Source: Candidatus Omnitrophota bacterium
GTDB lineage: Bacteria; Omnitrophota; Gorgyraeia; Duberdicusellales; Duberdicusellaceae
Length of the DNA: 11,200 nucleotides
Reading direction: 5' to 3'
NCBI GenBank assembly: GCA_015486615.1
Contig: WFRI01000027.1
Span: 1-11,200, forward strand
Position numbers and translations under genes: made by a program. The notes beneath the pieces were generated by a model. It was not told where the DNA came from and did not search any database. It saw only the letters and a program-made list of their open reading frames with translations. Shown in pieces: positions 1-6,624 of the stretch (positions are counted from its first letter, which is position 1; each line of letters starts with the position of its first letter).

Positions 1-1
1 A

Positions 2-226
2 TCAATATTAGATATAGAAACAACGTCAGCCGTTTTTCAGGGGATGGCATCGTTAGTTGTTCTGCCGGGCCGGGAAGGAGAATTTTCAGTTTTAGACTTT
101 CATCAGCCGATTATATCCTGCTTAAAATCAGGGCAGATTAGAATAGATGAAAAAAGTCATTTCCCAATCAAAAAAGGCATTGCAATGGTAAATAAGAATG
201 AATTGGTAGTATTAGTGGAGGGATAA
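2..226 (+). CDS. atpC: ATP synthase F1 epsilon subunit, 3' part (5' end outside window)
   Basis: The reading frame is open from base 2, and the in-window ATG at 44 is internal. The visible 74 residues follow the N-terminal beta-sandwich of AtpC: a start like LDIETTSAVFQG, then SLVVLPGREGEFSVL, HQPIISCLKSGQIRI and a final KKGIAMVNKNELVVLVEG. This corresponds to the family pattern of a strand, VVLPGxEGEFGVL, HAPLLTxLKPGxxRI and a glycine-rich strand ending in VTVL. In the family, epsilon sits in the rotor stalk of F1 and couples rotation to the c-ring. The protein stops right after the beta domain, so the C-terminal two-helix hairpin that inhibits ATP hydrolysis in many bacteria is absent; short epsilons like this are known. 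The stop codon directly abuts the gspF ATG, implying one transcript. Family assignment is by motif recall, with only part of the gene visible. Confidence 0.82.
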   Translation, partial: SILDIETTSAVFQGMASLVVLPGREGEFSVLDFHQPIISCLKSGQIRIDEKSHFPIKKGIAMVNKNELVVLVEG

Positions 227-1459
227 ATGGCAGAATTTAGTTACGAAGCAAAAAAGGGGCCTAAAGAGTTGGTTAAAGGCACATTTGAGGCTGAGAATCA
301 GGAGGCAGCCATAGATAAATTATATGGAATGGGTTATGTGCCAATCCGTGTCTTTCCTGTCCAGCAGGAAACATCTAACAAAAGGCCCCGGGCAGAAACT
401 TCTGTCCGTAATGAGCGTTTAGGCTTGTTTGGGAATGTCCGCTCACGGGATTTATCTATATTTATTATCCAGCTTGCCAGTTTGCTCAGGTCCAAGGTCC
501 CTCTTTTAGAGGCGATGGGGATTCTTTATGAACAGACGGAAAGAACCGTGTTTAAAAAGGTAATTAAAGACTTACGGAGCGAAATAAGGAACGGAAAAAG
601 TTTGTCTCAGGCTATGAGTAAATATCCTGGAATTTTCTCTCCTTTGTTTATTAATATGATTGAGTCGGGAGAAGTTGCAGGAGTTCTGGACAAGACTTTA
701 ACCAGATTGGCTGAGTTTAGAAATAAAGAAGAGGCAATGCGGGCCAGAGTTAGCTCTGCCTTAGCCTATCCTATTTTTGTAATAGCGGTTGGAATAGTTA
801 CCGTATCTGTTTTGTTCGGTTTTGTCATTCCCCGTATGGGCGGCCTGTTTAATGAAATGGGAAAAAGTTTGCCTTTGCCTACCAAGATACTGCTTTCTCT
901 AAGCAGTCAGATTAAAAACTATTGGTATTTGGGGGTAATTATAATTGGGCTGGCCGTGTTTGTATTTCAACACATTAGAAAAGATCGGAGAATAGTGTTT
1001 GACAGAATCAAATTGAAACTGCCTTTGTTGGGTGACTTCTTCAAAAAATCAACAATTGCTGCTTTTTCCCGCACCTTTGGGCTGCTTTTGGCCAATGGGA
1101 TTCCTATATTTCAGGCGATAAAGATAACTATACCTACAGTAGATAATGAGATATTTAGAACCGAACTAATTTTGGTGCATAAAAAGATTATTGACGGGAT
1201 GTCTTTAGAGCAGAGTATAAAAGGCTCACAGTGGTTTCCTCCTTTTGTTGTCAATATGCTTTCTGTGGGGGAGAGGAGCGGCAGTTTGGAACAGTCTTTA
1301 GGGGAGATAGCCGGCTTTTACGAACGGGAGGTAGATAAGATTACCAAGATTATGACTTCCTTGCTTGAGCCTGCAATAATCCTTGGCACAGGCCTTATAG
1401 TCGGCTTTATTGTTTTTGCTATGCTTCTGCCAATCTTTGAAATAAATCCAGGGATGTAG
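227..1459 (+). CDS. gspF: Type II secretion inner-membrane platform protein GspF (PilC family)
   Basis: GspF is the polytopic inner-membrane protein of the T2SS that contacts the assembly ATPase GspE and the GspL/GspM proteins and supports pseudopilus growth. The 410-aa length is typical. Residues 1-45 form the N-terminal segment (FSYEAKKGPKELVKGTFEAE, then AAIDKLYGMGYVPIRV). Two repeated cytoplasmic T2SSF domains lie at about 73-180 (QLASLLRSKVPLLEAM, SGEVAGVLDKTL) and 275-375 (FSRTFGLLLANGIPIFQAI, VGERSGSLEQSL). Hydrophobic segments are at about 180-202, 232-248 and 378-403, giving the usual three membrane spans. A GGAGGG ribosome site sits just before the ATG, within the end of atpC. It could be called pilC, but the GspG/I/J/K/L/M genes downstream favour a T2SS role. 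Confidence 0.95.
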   Translation: MAEFSYEAKKGPKELVKGTFEAENQEAAIDKLYGMGYVPIRVFPVQQETSNKRPRAETSVRNERLGLFGNVRSRDLSIFIIQLASLLRSKVPLLEAMGILYEQTERTVFKKVIKDLRSEIRNGKSLSQAMSKYPGIFSPLFINMIESGEVAGVLDKTLTRLAEFRNKEEAMRARVSSALAYPIFVIAVGIVTVSVLFGFVIPRMGGLFNEMGKSLPLPTKILLSLSSQIKNYWYLGVIIIGLAVFVFQHIRKDRRIVFDRIKLKLPLLGDFFKKSTIAAFSRTFGLLLANGIPIFQAIKITIPTVDNEIFRTELILVHKKIIDGMSLEQSIKGSQWFPPFVVNMLSVGERSGSLEQSLGEIAGFYEREVDKITKIMTSLLEPAIILGTGLIVGFIVFAMLLPIFEINPGM

Positions 1460-1535
1460 TCAATAGTGAAATGTCTCTATTTTGGTACGGAGGCAAAGAA
1501 ATATCTTAAACAATTATTAATAGTGAGGAGGTAAG

Positions 1536-1931
1536 ATGGTGTGTAAGAAAGGTTTTACTTTGGTAGAGCTTTTGCTGGTGGTAATTATTCTGGCGGCGCT
1601 GGCGGCAATGATTGTGCCTCGTTTGACCGGTCGTTCTAAACAGGCAAAGATTGCGATTGCTAAGGCAGATGTGACTTCCAATATACCTTCGGCGCTTGAC
1701 CTTTACGAACTGGACATTGGCCGGTATCCCGATAGTCTTGATGCTCTTTCTGCTAATCCGGGAGGACTGGAAAATTGGAATGGGCCTTATATTAAAAGGA
1801 AACCCATAGATCCCTGGGGCAATAAGTACGTATATAAATACCCCTCAACTCATGGAAAAGACTACGATTTATATTCGCTGGGCCCGGATGGACAAGAAAG
1901 CAGTGATGATATTACCAATTGGAAAGAATGA
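1536..1931 (+). CDS. gspG: Type II secretion major pseudopilin GspG
   Basis: GspG is the main subunit of the periplasmic pseudopilus. The leader MVCKKG is followed by FTLVELLLVVIILAALAAM, so prepilin peptidase should cut between Gly6 and Phe7 and methylate Phe7; the conserved Glu at +5 of the mature protein is present. The globular part carries the GspG signatures GRYPDSLDAL (about 62-71), GPYIKRKPIDPWGNKYVYKYP (about 83-103, split here only by residue numbering) and a C-terminal SLGPDG...DDITNW loop (about 114-129) that matches the calcium-binding loop of the family. Length 131 aa is normal for a processed major pseudopilin. A strong AGGAGGT ribosome site lies 6 bases before the ATG, much stronger than those of the minor pseudopilins. 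This fits the higher dosage needed for the major subunit (inference). Confidence 0.95.
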   Translation: MVCKKGFTLVELLLVVIILAALAAMIVPRLTGRSKQAKIAIAKADVTSNIPSALDLYELDIGRYPDSLDALSANPGGLENWNGPYIKRKPIDPWGNKYVYKYPSTHGKDYDLYSLGPDGQESSDDITNWKE

Positions 1932-1958
1932 AGAAAATTCCGGCAGATGAAGTAAGTT

Positions 1959-2462
1959 ATGGCATCTAAAAAAGGATTTATTCTGTTGGAGAGGTCTCGC
2001 CTTATTAGAAAATCTTTTTCTAACAGGATAAAAGGACTTTATTTTCTAACGGGGTTTACTTTACTTGAAATAATGGTAAGTGTGGCTATTCTTTCAGTGG
2101 GCCTGACCCTAATTCTACAGGGATTTGCGCATTCACTTAATGTACTTCGGATTTCACAGGATAACTTAGAGGCGACCTTACTGGCTGAGAATAAAATGGC
2201 TGAGATGCAAATACAGGCTAAGGAAGATTGGGATACTTTTGCCGGCGGTGCGGATGAGCAGTTTAGTCCGGAAGGCAGTAATATAAACTATGTTTGGAAA
2301 ATGGAAGTAGAGCCGGTTAAAAGTTCAGAAGACAGCGCGGAAGAATTTAAGAATTTAAATGAGGTTAGAATTACTCTGGCTTGGAAGGAGGGAGTAAGAA
2401 GAAGAGGCAGGATTTCTGTCGTTACTTATATAAGGAAACCGGAAAAACAGAGCAAGATTTAA
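1959..2462 (+). CDS. gspI: Type II secretion minor pseudopilin, GspI-like, with an extended leader
   Basis: This is a 167-aa pseudopilin placed between gspG and gspJ, the usual position of gspH/gspI. The true prepilin signal is TGFTLLEIMVSVAILSVG, with cleavage after Gly32, Glu37 at mature +5 and a long hydrophobic helix. Following residues (LLAENKMAEMQ at about 74-84) match the A-x-x-x-x-A-x-N-x-M-x-E-x-x region typical of GspI. The C-terminal part has short strands such as VRITLAWKEG. The oddity is a 31-residue leader that itself begins with MASKKGFILLE, a second prepilin-like motif not followed by a hydrophobic helix, and that is encoded by DNA with a perfect palindrome. The start at 1959 lacks a good ribosome site, and no better in-frame ATG precedes the second motif. 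GspH is an alternative name, but GspI fits better. Confidence 0.82.
   Translation: MASKKGFILLERSRLIRKSFSNRIKGLYFLTGFTLLEIMVSVAILSVGLTLILQGFAHSLNVLRISQDNLEATLLAENKMAEMQIQAKEDWDTFAGGADEQFSPEGSNINYVWKMEVEPVKSSEDSAEEFKNLNEVRITLAWKEGVRRRGRISVVTYIRKPEKQSKI
2005..2050. repeat. Palindrome plus direct repeat inside the gspI leader
   Basis: TTAGAAAA at 2005-2012 and TTTTCTAA at 2016-2023 form a perfect 8-bp inverted repeat with a 3-base loop. The 9-mer TTTTCTAAC recurs as a direct copy at 2016-2024 and 2042-2050. The structure lies entirely between the two prepilin-like motifs of GspI and is A/T-rich, so some of the symmetry could arise by chance. Confidence 0.55.
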
Positions 2463-2481
2463 CAATACGGCAATTTGACAG

Positions 2482-2540
2482 TAGTTTAAGGCCGGCATCG
2501 TTCTAAAAAACGCCGATGCGTTTTGGATATCTCGGGGGCA
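2482..2540. repeat. Intergenic repeat modules between gspI and gspJ
   Basis: Two modules recur elsewhere. TAGTTTAAGGCCGGC at 2482-2496 resembles TAGTTTAGGCCTGC at 6705-6718. The block 2503-2540 is, on the opposite strand, a diverged copy of 3346-3387: both read TGCCCCCGAG, then RTRTCC, then A-tract-CGC, a 4-base loop and GCG-T-tract, then AG. The central stem here is AAAACGC/GCGTTTT. A competing stem GCATCG/CGATGC (2495-2500 with 2514-2519) overlaps it. The remainder of the 106-base gap shows nothing else recognisable. Confidence 0.6.
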
Positions 2541-2568
2541 CAAATGTAAGTTAGTAAATTTGTGGATA

Positions 2569-3222
2569 ATGAAATTAAAACAAGGTTTTACTTTAATTGA
2601 GTTACTCGTAAGTATAACCATTTTTACTCTGGCTGGCGCAGCAATCTACTCTGTTTTTGTCAGGGGGGTAAAAGCATGGCAGAGAGGCAGTATAGATAGA
2701 AACTATATCCGGAAAATAAGGATTATTTCTGAAAAAATGGCCAGGGAGGTAAGAAACAGTTATAAATTTTCCTCAATCCCTTTTGAAGGCACGGATGAAA
2801 AAGTTATGTTTCCGGCTTTAGTATTGAGCCGGATAGAAGGAGAAAGTTATTATCAGGTGGGCAGGGTTGCTTATTTTTATGATGAGGAGAAAAAGGCTTT
2901 TTGCCGTGAGGAGAAAAGTTATCCTGAGGTTTTTGCTAAGAAAAAGTCCGGCAGGGTCAAAGTCTTGATTAAAAATATCAATAAATTAAAACTCAGCTAT
3001 TGTTATCTTGACAATGCTACCGGAGAATATAAATGGAAAAAGGCATGGAAGAAAAATGAGCAGGATACTATTCCTCAGGCAATAAAGATTGAGATGCATT
3101 TTTCCACGGCTTCCGGCCGGCAGGAGAAATTTAGCAGAATAATATTTATACCCATAGGGACAGGAAGACAGAAAATAAAGTTGGGCAGCATTGTCGGAAT
3201 TGGTAAATACAGCCAGTCGTAA
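2569..3222 (+). CDS. gspJ: Type II secretion minor pseudopilin GspJ-like
   Basis: A 217-aa minor pseudopilin, the length expected for GspJ, which with GspI and GspK forms the tip complex of the pseudopilus. The leader MKLKQG precedes FTLIELLVSITIFTLAGAAIYSVF; cleavage is expected after Gly6, with Glu at mature +5. The helix continues into RGVKAWQR and a region (EKMAREVRNSYKFSS, about 45-62) typical of GspJ/PulJ. The C-terminal part contains strands and the segment ATGEYKWKKAWKK, consistent with the family's comparison-type sheet. The frame also opens at a TTG at 2560, but the ATG at 2569 gives the standard six-residue leader. Only a weak GTGGA ribosome site is seen. The gene follows a repeat-bearing gap and is followed by another. 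Confidence 0.87.
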   Translation: MKLKQGFTLIELLVSITIFTLAGAAIYSVFVRGVKAWQRGSIDRNYIRKIRIISEKMAREVRNSYKFSSIPFEGTDEKVMFPALVLSRIEGESYYQVGRVAYFYDEEKKAFCREEKSYPEVFAKKKSGRVKVLIKNINKLKLSYCYLDNATGEYKWKKAWKKNEQDTIPQAIKIEMHFSTASGRQEKFSRIIFIPIGTGRQKIKLGSIVGIGKYSQS

Positions 3223-3223
3223 T

Positions 3224-3300
3224 AGCAACAAAACAAGACTGTCTTGGGAAAGGAGGTTCTTACGACTTCCGGCGTTGGACGTTCGACGTTGAACTTTGTG
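3224..3300. repeat. Repeat module: AAGAC-palindrome block and GACGTT-rich tract after gspJ
   Basis: The block 3224-3245 (AGCAACAAAACAAGAC, T, GTCTT) matches 6676-6697 at 20 of 22 positions, including the palindrome AAGAC-N-GTCTT. A second shared word, CTTACGAC, is at 3259-3266 and 6729-6736. After it comes a tract with GACGTT twice in succession (GTTGGACGTTCGACGTT, about 3274-3290). The equivalent place in the second copy has a degenerate TTCGA-type tract (6738-6750). The block begins two bases after the gspJ stop. Confidence 0.65.
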
Positions 3301-3322
3301 CAGCCGCCTTCTTACCGGCATC

Positions 3323-3358
3323 CACCTCGGGGGTGGAACAAGTTCTGCCCCCGAGGTG
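3323..3358. repeat. Long near-perfect hairpin upstream of gspK
   Basis: CACCTCGGGGG (3323-3333) pairs perfectly with CCCCCGAGGTG (3348-3358). Inside, two T/G-G/T wobble pairs continue into GAAC/GTTC (3336-3339 with 3342-3345), leaving only AA at the tip. As RNA this is a very stable 17-bp stem between gspJ and gspK. The right arm is also the left part of the module shared with the gspI-gspJ gap. It could attenuate or process the operon transcript. Confidence 0.8.
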
Positions 3359-3387
3359 TCCAAAAAACGCGCTAGCGTTTTTTTTAG
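3346..3387. repeat. Repeat module with A-tract/T-tract palindrome (copy of 2503-2540, inverted)
   Basis: This contains AAAAAACGC, loop GCTA, GCGTTTTTT and a run of eight T (3378-3385). That shape resembles a weak bidirectional intrinsic terminator, although only three G-C pairs are in the stem. It is the inverted, diverged relative of the module before gspJ. Confidence 0.6.
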
Positions 3388-3409
3388 TGGTAGCTTTTTT
3401 AGTGGTAGC
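3380..3409. repeat. Perfect 15-bp tandem duplication just before gspK
   Basis: TTTTTTAGTGGTAGC occurs twice head to tail (3380-3394 and 3395-3409). In the gspK frame it encodes FLVVA twice, but it lies upstream of the preferred ATG at 3420. Confidence 0.85.
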
Positions 3410-3419
3410 GATACGGGCA

Positions 3420-4451
3420 ATGAGAATCAAAACTGCAAGTATATTAATTGTTACTCTCTGGACATTGAGCTTTCTGACCATCCTTGCTCTCGGGCTTGGC
3501 CGTATTGTCTCAGCCAATCTGCGTTTAGCCTCCTATTTCCAGGATAGGCTGAAGATGTATTATTTAGCCCGGGCAGGTATAGAAAAAGCGATCAGCGAAT
3601 TGGAGCGAAAGGATGATACGCCAAATTATGATAGTTTAAATGAGAAATGGTCAAATGACGCAGATTCTTTTAAAGAGATGCCTCTCGATGGCGGGTATGT
3701 AACAGTCAGCTATCAATTAAAAGATAGTTGCTCTGATTCCCATGCTGTCCAGGGCTCGGGAGCGGTAACTTTCTACGGAGTAGAAGATGAAAGTTCAAAG
3801 ATTAATATAAATAAAGCCCCGCTTCAAATATTAAAATCAATGCTGAAAAATATTGGGGGAATGGAAGAAGATGAAGCGGCAGATGCTGCCGCGGCGATTG
3901 TTGACTGGCGGGATAAAGATATTATAGTTTCTTCCGGTGGAGCGGAAAATGATTATTATAAAGGCCTTAAGCCTCCTTATCCCTGTAAGAACGGCGAGTT
4001 TCAAATCCCTGAAGAATTATTGCTGGTAAAAGGAATAAGCCCTCAGGTTTATTCAAAGATCTCGCGGGTGATTACTGTTTATGGCGGAGGCAAGGTTAAT
4101 ATTAATACGGCGGGCAGGGAAGTTTTACGGGCATTAGGGCTAAGCAGTGAACTTGTCAGTAAAATTATCCGGTTCCGCCGGGGAAATGATGGGATAGAGG
4201 GGACAAAAGATGATAATATTTTTAAAAGCGTTGGTGAAATAAAGAACATAGGGTATCTATTTACAGAAGAATCAGAAGAAATTAGCCGTCTTATTTCTTT
4301 AAATGTGCTTTCGGTAAAGACAGATGTTTTCCGGATTTCCTCATCTGGGATTTTGAAGAGAAACAGCCGGATGTTGCATACGAATATTGTTTGTGTTGTC
4401 CGTATATTAGCCAAAAAGCCGCCTCAGATATTGTATTGGCATGAAGGTTGA
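3420..4451 (+). CDS. gspK: Type II secretion minor pseudopilin GspK-like
   Basis: GspK caps the pseudopilus tip and is the largest minor pseudopilin. From the ATG at 3420 the product is 343 aa, a usual length. It starts MRIKTASILIVTLWTLSFLTILALG, a short leader then a hydrophobic helix. Residue +5 is not Glu, which is normal for GspK alone among pseudopilins. MYYLARAGIEKAISELE (about 44-60) is the typical post-helix segment. Two helical domains of the helix-hairpin-helix type follow, with KININKAPLQILKSML and KVNINTAGREVLRALG, separated by IVDWRDKD and NGEFQIPEELLLVKGIS. An in-frame GTG at 3333 would add 29 residues. I reject it because it falls within a hairpin and a tandem duplication and would push the prepilin helix inward. 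No strong ribosome site precedes the chosen ATG. Confidence 0.88.
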   Translation: MRIKTASILIVTLWTLSFLTILALGLGRIVSANLRLASYFQDRLKMYYLARAGIEKAISELERKDDTPNYDSLNEKWSNDADSFKEMPLDGGYVTVSYQLKDSCSDSHAVQGSGAVTFYGVEDESSKININKAPLQILKSMLKNIGGMEEDEAADAAAAIVDWRDKDIIVSSGGAENDYYKGLKPPYPCKNGEFQIPEELLLVKGISPQVYSKISRVITVYGGGKVNINTAGREVLRALGLSSELVSKIIRFRRGNDGIEGTKDDNIFKSVGEIKNIGYLFTEESEEISRLISLNVLSVKTDVFRISSSGILKRNSRMLHTNIVCVVRILAKKPPQILYWHEG

Positions 4452-4475
4452 TTTATTCCTTTTGTGTTGTATTAT
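4448..4475 (+). promoter_or_regulatory. Possible sigma70-type promoter before gspL
   Basis: TTGATT (4448-4453) and TATTAT (4470-4475) are separated by 16 bases and lie in the 104-base gap between gspK and gspL. The -35 overlaps the gspK stop. It could give an internal start for gspL-gspM. It is moderate against consensus and may be chance. Confidence 0.35.
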
Positions 4476-4555
4476 AGGGGAAAGAGGCCCGATGTATAAA
4501 GAGCCAGGGCTTGCTTATTAAAGAACATTATACAATCTGTGGAAAATATTAAGTA

Positions 4556-6037
4556 ATGGGACTATTCAGAAAAAAGAAGAGAAGGATAACTGTTTTAGAG
4601 ATAGATAAAGGGCAGTTGAAGATAGTTCAAGCCAGGCTGTCTGCTAAAGAGAGGAAGATTGAGACAGTTATAGGGGAAAAACTCGTTCCTGAAACAGATA
4701 ATAAAATTTCAGAGCGGATTAAGATTCTGTCAAAAGATTTAGATATAGATTCGGATAATCTTATTGTTTCTGTCCCCGAAGAAGTCGTTGCGGTAAGAAA
4801 CCTCAAACTTCCTTCTACAGATGCGGAAGAGATTAAGAATATGGTGGAATTGCAGGCAGGGAAACAAACTCCCTTTACAAAAGATGAGATAATTTACGAT
4901 TATGAAATTCTCTCCTGCAATGAGGAAGGGTATAGCAGAGTTATGCTGGCGATTGTCCACAAGGATATTATCAGACGCTATTTTAAAATACTGGAAACAT
5001 CCGGCCTAAAAACAGAAAACATTGCTTTAAGTGCTGAAGGCCTGGCTGTCTGGCTGCGCTTTGCCTGTAAACAAGGAAAAGGTAATAATCCATATGCGTT
5101 GGTAAATGTTGATTCGGATAAAGGAAGTTTCGTGGTTATTCTAAAAGACAGGTTAATATTCTCCCGTAGTATCTCTGTCTCTTCACCTGTCAATGGCAGT
5201 CTAACAGAAGAATGGCAGAAGAGTTTCATTGAAGAAATAAATCACTCCCTCTATGGATATCAGAACGAAATGATAGATAAAGAGATTTATAGGATTGTGA
5301 TTACCGGAGCGGACGTATTTACTTCAGAGTTAAATGAATCTGTTCTAAAAGATAATCTTGGTTTGTCAGTAGAGATTATTCCTCAATTTAAAAATATACC
5401 TATGACAAAGAGATGTTTAGGAAGCCTCAGCAACAGCGCGAAAGATCTGTCTATGCCTGCGCTTTTTGGCTTGGTATTTGCCTATCCTCAGCAAAAGATC
5501 AATCTTATCCCTGCTGAGCTTAGGATGGAGAAAGCGCTTAGAAAGAGGGGAAAAGACATATACTTTTTTGGTATATGTTCAGCTCTTATTCTGATAATTG
5601 CATCCAGTATCTTTTTAGGCCGGATTTATAACAAAGAACAGTATTTAACCCAGTTGAAACAGGAGATTCTTAAAAACCAGAAGCCGGCTGACAGGCTGAT
5701 TGGTATGAGACAGCAGATAGAAAAGGTAAAGAAACGCCTACAGATGAAAGATTTTGCCCTGAATCTTATCTACGATATACACAAAACTATCCCCCCGGAG
5801 ATTTATCTTATATCAGTAAGTTTTGATGGCAGCGATCAACTCATTCTTCGAGGGGTATCCAGCAGTATGCCGGCAGTATTTAGGTTTGTCAATGCTTTGG
5901 AAAAGTTGGAATATTTTCAGAATGTTAACACAAAGTTTGCTACTACCCGCAAAGAAAAAGATAAGGAATTGACAGATTTTGAGATTGTTTGTCCTTTGGG
6001 TAAAAAGATTAAACGCCAATTGGCAGAAAGCAGATGA
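4556..6037 (+). CDS. gspL: Type II secretion assembly protein GspL (PilM-PilN type fusion)
   Basis: In the T2SS, GspL links the cytoplasmic ATPase GspE to the inner-membrane platform and pairs with GspM. The 493-aa protein begins with a basic stretch, then an actin-like (ASKHA/PilM) cytoplasmic domain, about 10-310. Its family-like stretches are ITVLEIDKGQLKIVQ, DNLIVSVPEEVVAVRNLKLP, EEIKNMVELQAGKQTPF, ALVNVDSDKGSFVVI and YRIVITGAD. INLIPAELR (about 315-323) is the hallmark that opens PilN proteins. One membrane span follows at about 335-357, then a basic coiled-coil-like segment (360-398) and a periplasmic ferredoxin-like domain (about 400-480). So the gene reads as PilM joined to PilN, the known relationship of GspL to those pilus proteins. 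It overlaps gspM by four bases (ATGA). The name could be given as pilM, but the operon supports GspL. Confidence 0.87.
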   Translation: MGLFRKKKRRITVLEIDKGQLKIVQARLSAKERKIETVIGEKLVPETDNKISERIKILSKDLDIDSDNLIVSVPEEVVAVRNLKLPSTDAEEIKNMVELQAGKQTPFTKDEIIYDYEILSCNEEGYSRVMLAIVHKDIIRRYFKILETSGLKTENIALSAEGLAVWLRFACKQGKGNNPYALVNVDSDKGSFVVILKDRLIFSRSISVSSPVNGSLTEEWQKSFIEEINHSLYGYQNEMIDKEIYRIVITGADVFTSELNESVLKDNLGLSVEIIPQFKNIPMTKRCLGSLSNSAKDLSMPALFGLVFAYPQQKINLIPAELRMEKALRKRGKDIYFFGICSALILIIASSIFLGRIYNKEQYLTQLKQEILKNQKPADRLIGMRQQIEKVKKRLQMKDFALNLIYDIHKTIPPEIYLISVSFDGSDQLILRGVSSSMPAVFRFVNALEKLEYFQNVNTKFATTRKEKDKELTDFEIVCPLGKKIKRQLAESR

Positions 6038-6624
6038 GTTTTATTTTTCCAAGGTTATCTAGTAGAAGAGAAAGGTATATATTTTATATTGCTCTGGTAA
6101 GTATTCTGGCTGTGTTTTTTGATAGAGTGGTAGTTCAGCAGGTTATGAGTAGATTGGATAAGTTAAATAAAGAAATTTATGTCCAGGAGAAGAAACTGCA
6201 GAGGTCTTTGCGTATTCTGGCACAGAAGGATTTGATTACTGCAGAATATGGCCGCTATGTTGAAAGCCTGAAACAGATTTATTCTGACGAAGAAGAGAAA
6301 TCAAGATTACTTAGCGATATAGAAAAAATAGCCGGAAAATCCGGTGTTTTCCTTGTGAATGTAAAACCCGGCCCGATAGAGAAGGCGGGAGGTTATAAAA
6401 GATATACTGTGGATATACGGGTTGAATCTGAAATATCTTTTTTAGCCGATTTCATATACCAGTTGGAACAATCATCTCGTTTACTCCGGGTGAGGGATTT
6501 TCGCTTAACTCTTAAGGAGGAAGGGTCAGCGGTTTTGAAAGCCAAATTGACTGTTACAGAACTTCTAATCTCTTCTAAAAAATCCCCCTCTACGGAAAAC
6601 GGCGGCAGTGTAGCGGTGAGATGA
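6034..6624 (+). CDS. gspM: Type II secretion assembly protein GspM-like (PilO family)
   Basis: This 196-aa protein has a short cytoplasmic N-terminus, one membrane helix (about 14-31, YIFYIALVSILAVFFD), a coiled-coil region (about 34-85) and a periplasmic ferredoxin-like domain (about 90-180, with LLSDIEKIAGKSGVFLVNVKP and VESEISFLADFIYQLEQ). This is the architecture of PilO/GspM, which forms a heterodimer with GspL in the inner membrane. The start overlaps the gspL stop as ATGA, so the two are translationally coupled. The last 18 residues are Ser/Lys/Gly-rich and look unstructured. Sequence identity in this family is low, so the assignment rests on architecture and on its position after gspL. 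Confidence 0.82.
   Translation: MSFIFPRLSSRRERYIFYIALVSILAVFFDRVVVQQVMSRLDKLNKEIYVQEKKLQRSLRILAQKDLITAEYGRYVESLKQIYSDEEEKSRLLSDIEKIAGKSGVFLVNVKPGPIEKAGGYKRYTVDIRVESEISFLADFIYQLEQSSRLLRVRDFRLTLKEEGSAVLKAKLTVTELLISSKKSPSTENGGSVAVR

Noticed and set aside
44..226. A free-standing 60-aa gene starting at 44
   Set aside because: The frame is open upstream to base 2 and the upstream residues fit AtpC, so the ATG is internal.
3336..3345. LexA-like operator GAAC..GTTC
   Set aside because: The spacing is two bases rather than four and it forms the tip of a longer hairpin; no SOS gene follows.
3224..3409. CRISPR array
   Set aside because: Repeats are few, differ in sequence and orientation, lack regular spacers, and no cas genes are present.
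2986..3517. Overlapping minus-strand frames over the end of gspJ and the start of gspK
   Set aside because: They run through gspJ, repeats and gspK with no family features; shadows of the plus-strand genes and of palindromic DNA.
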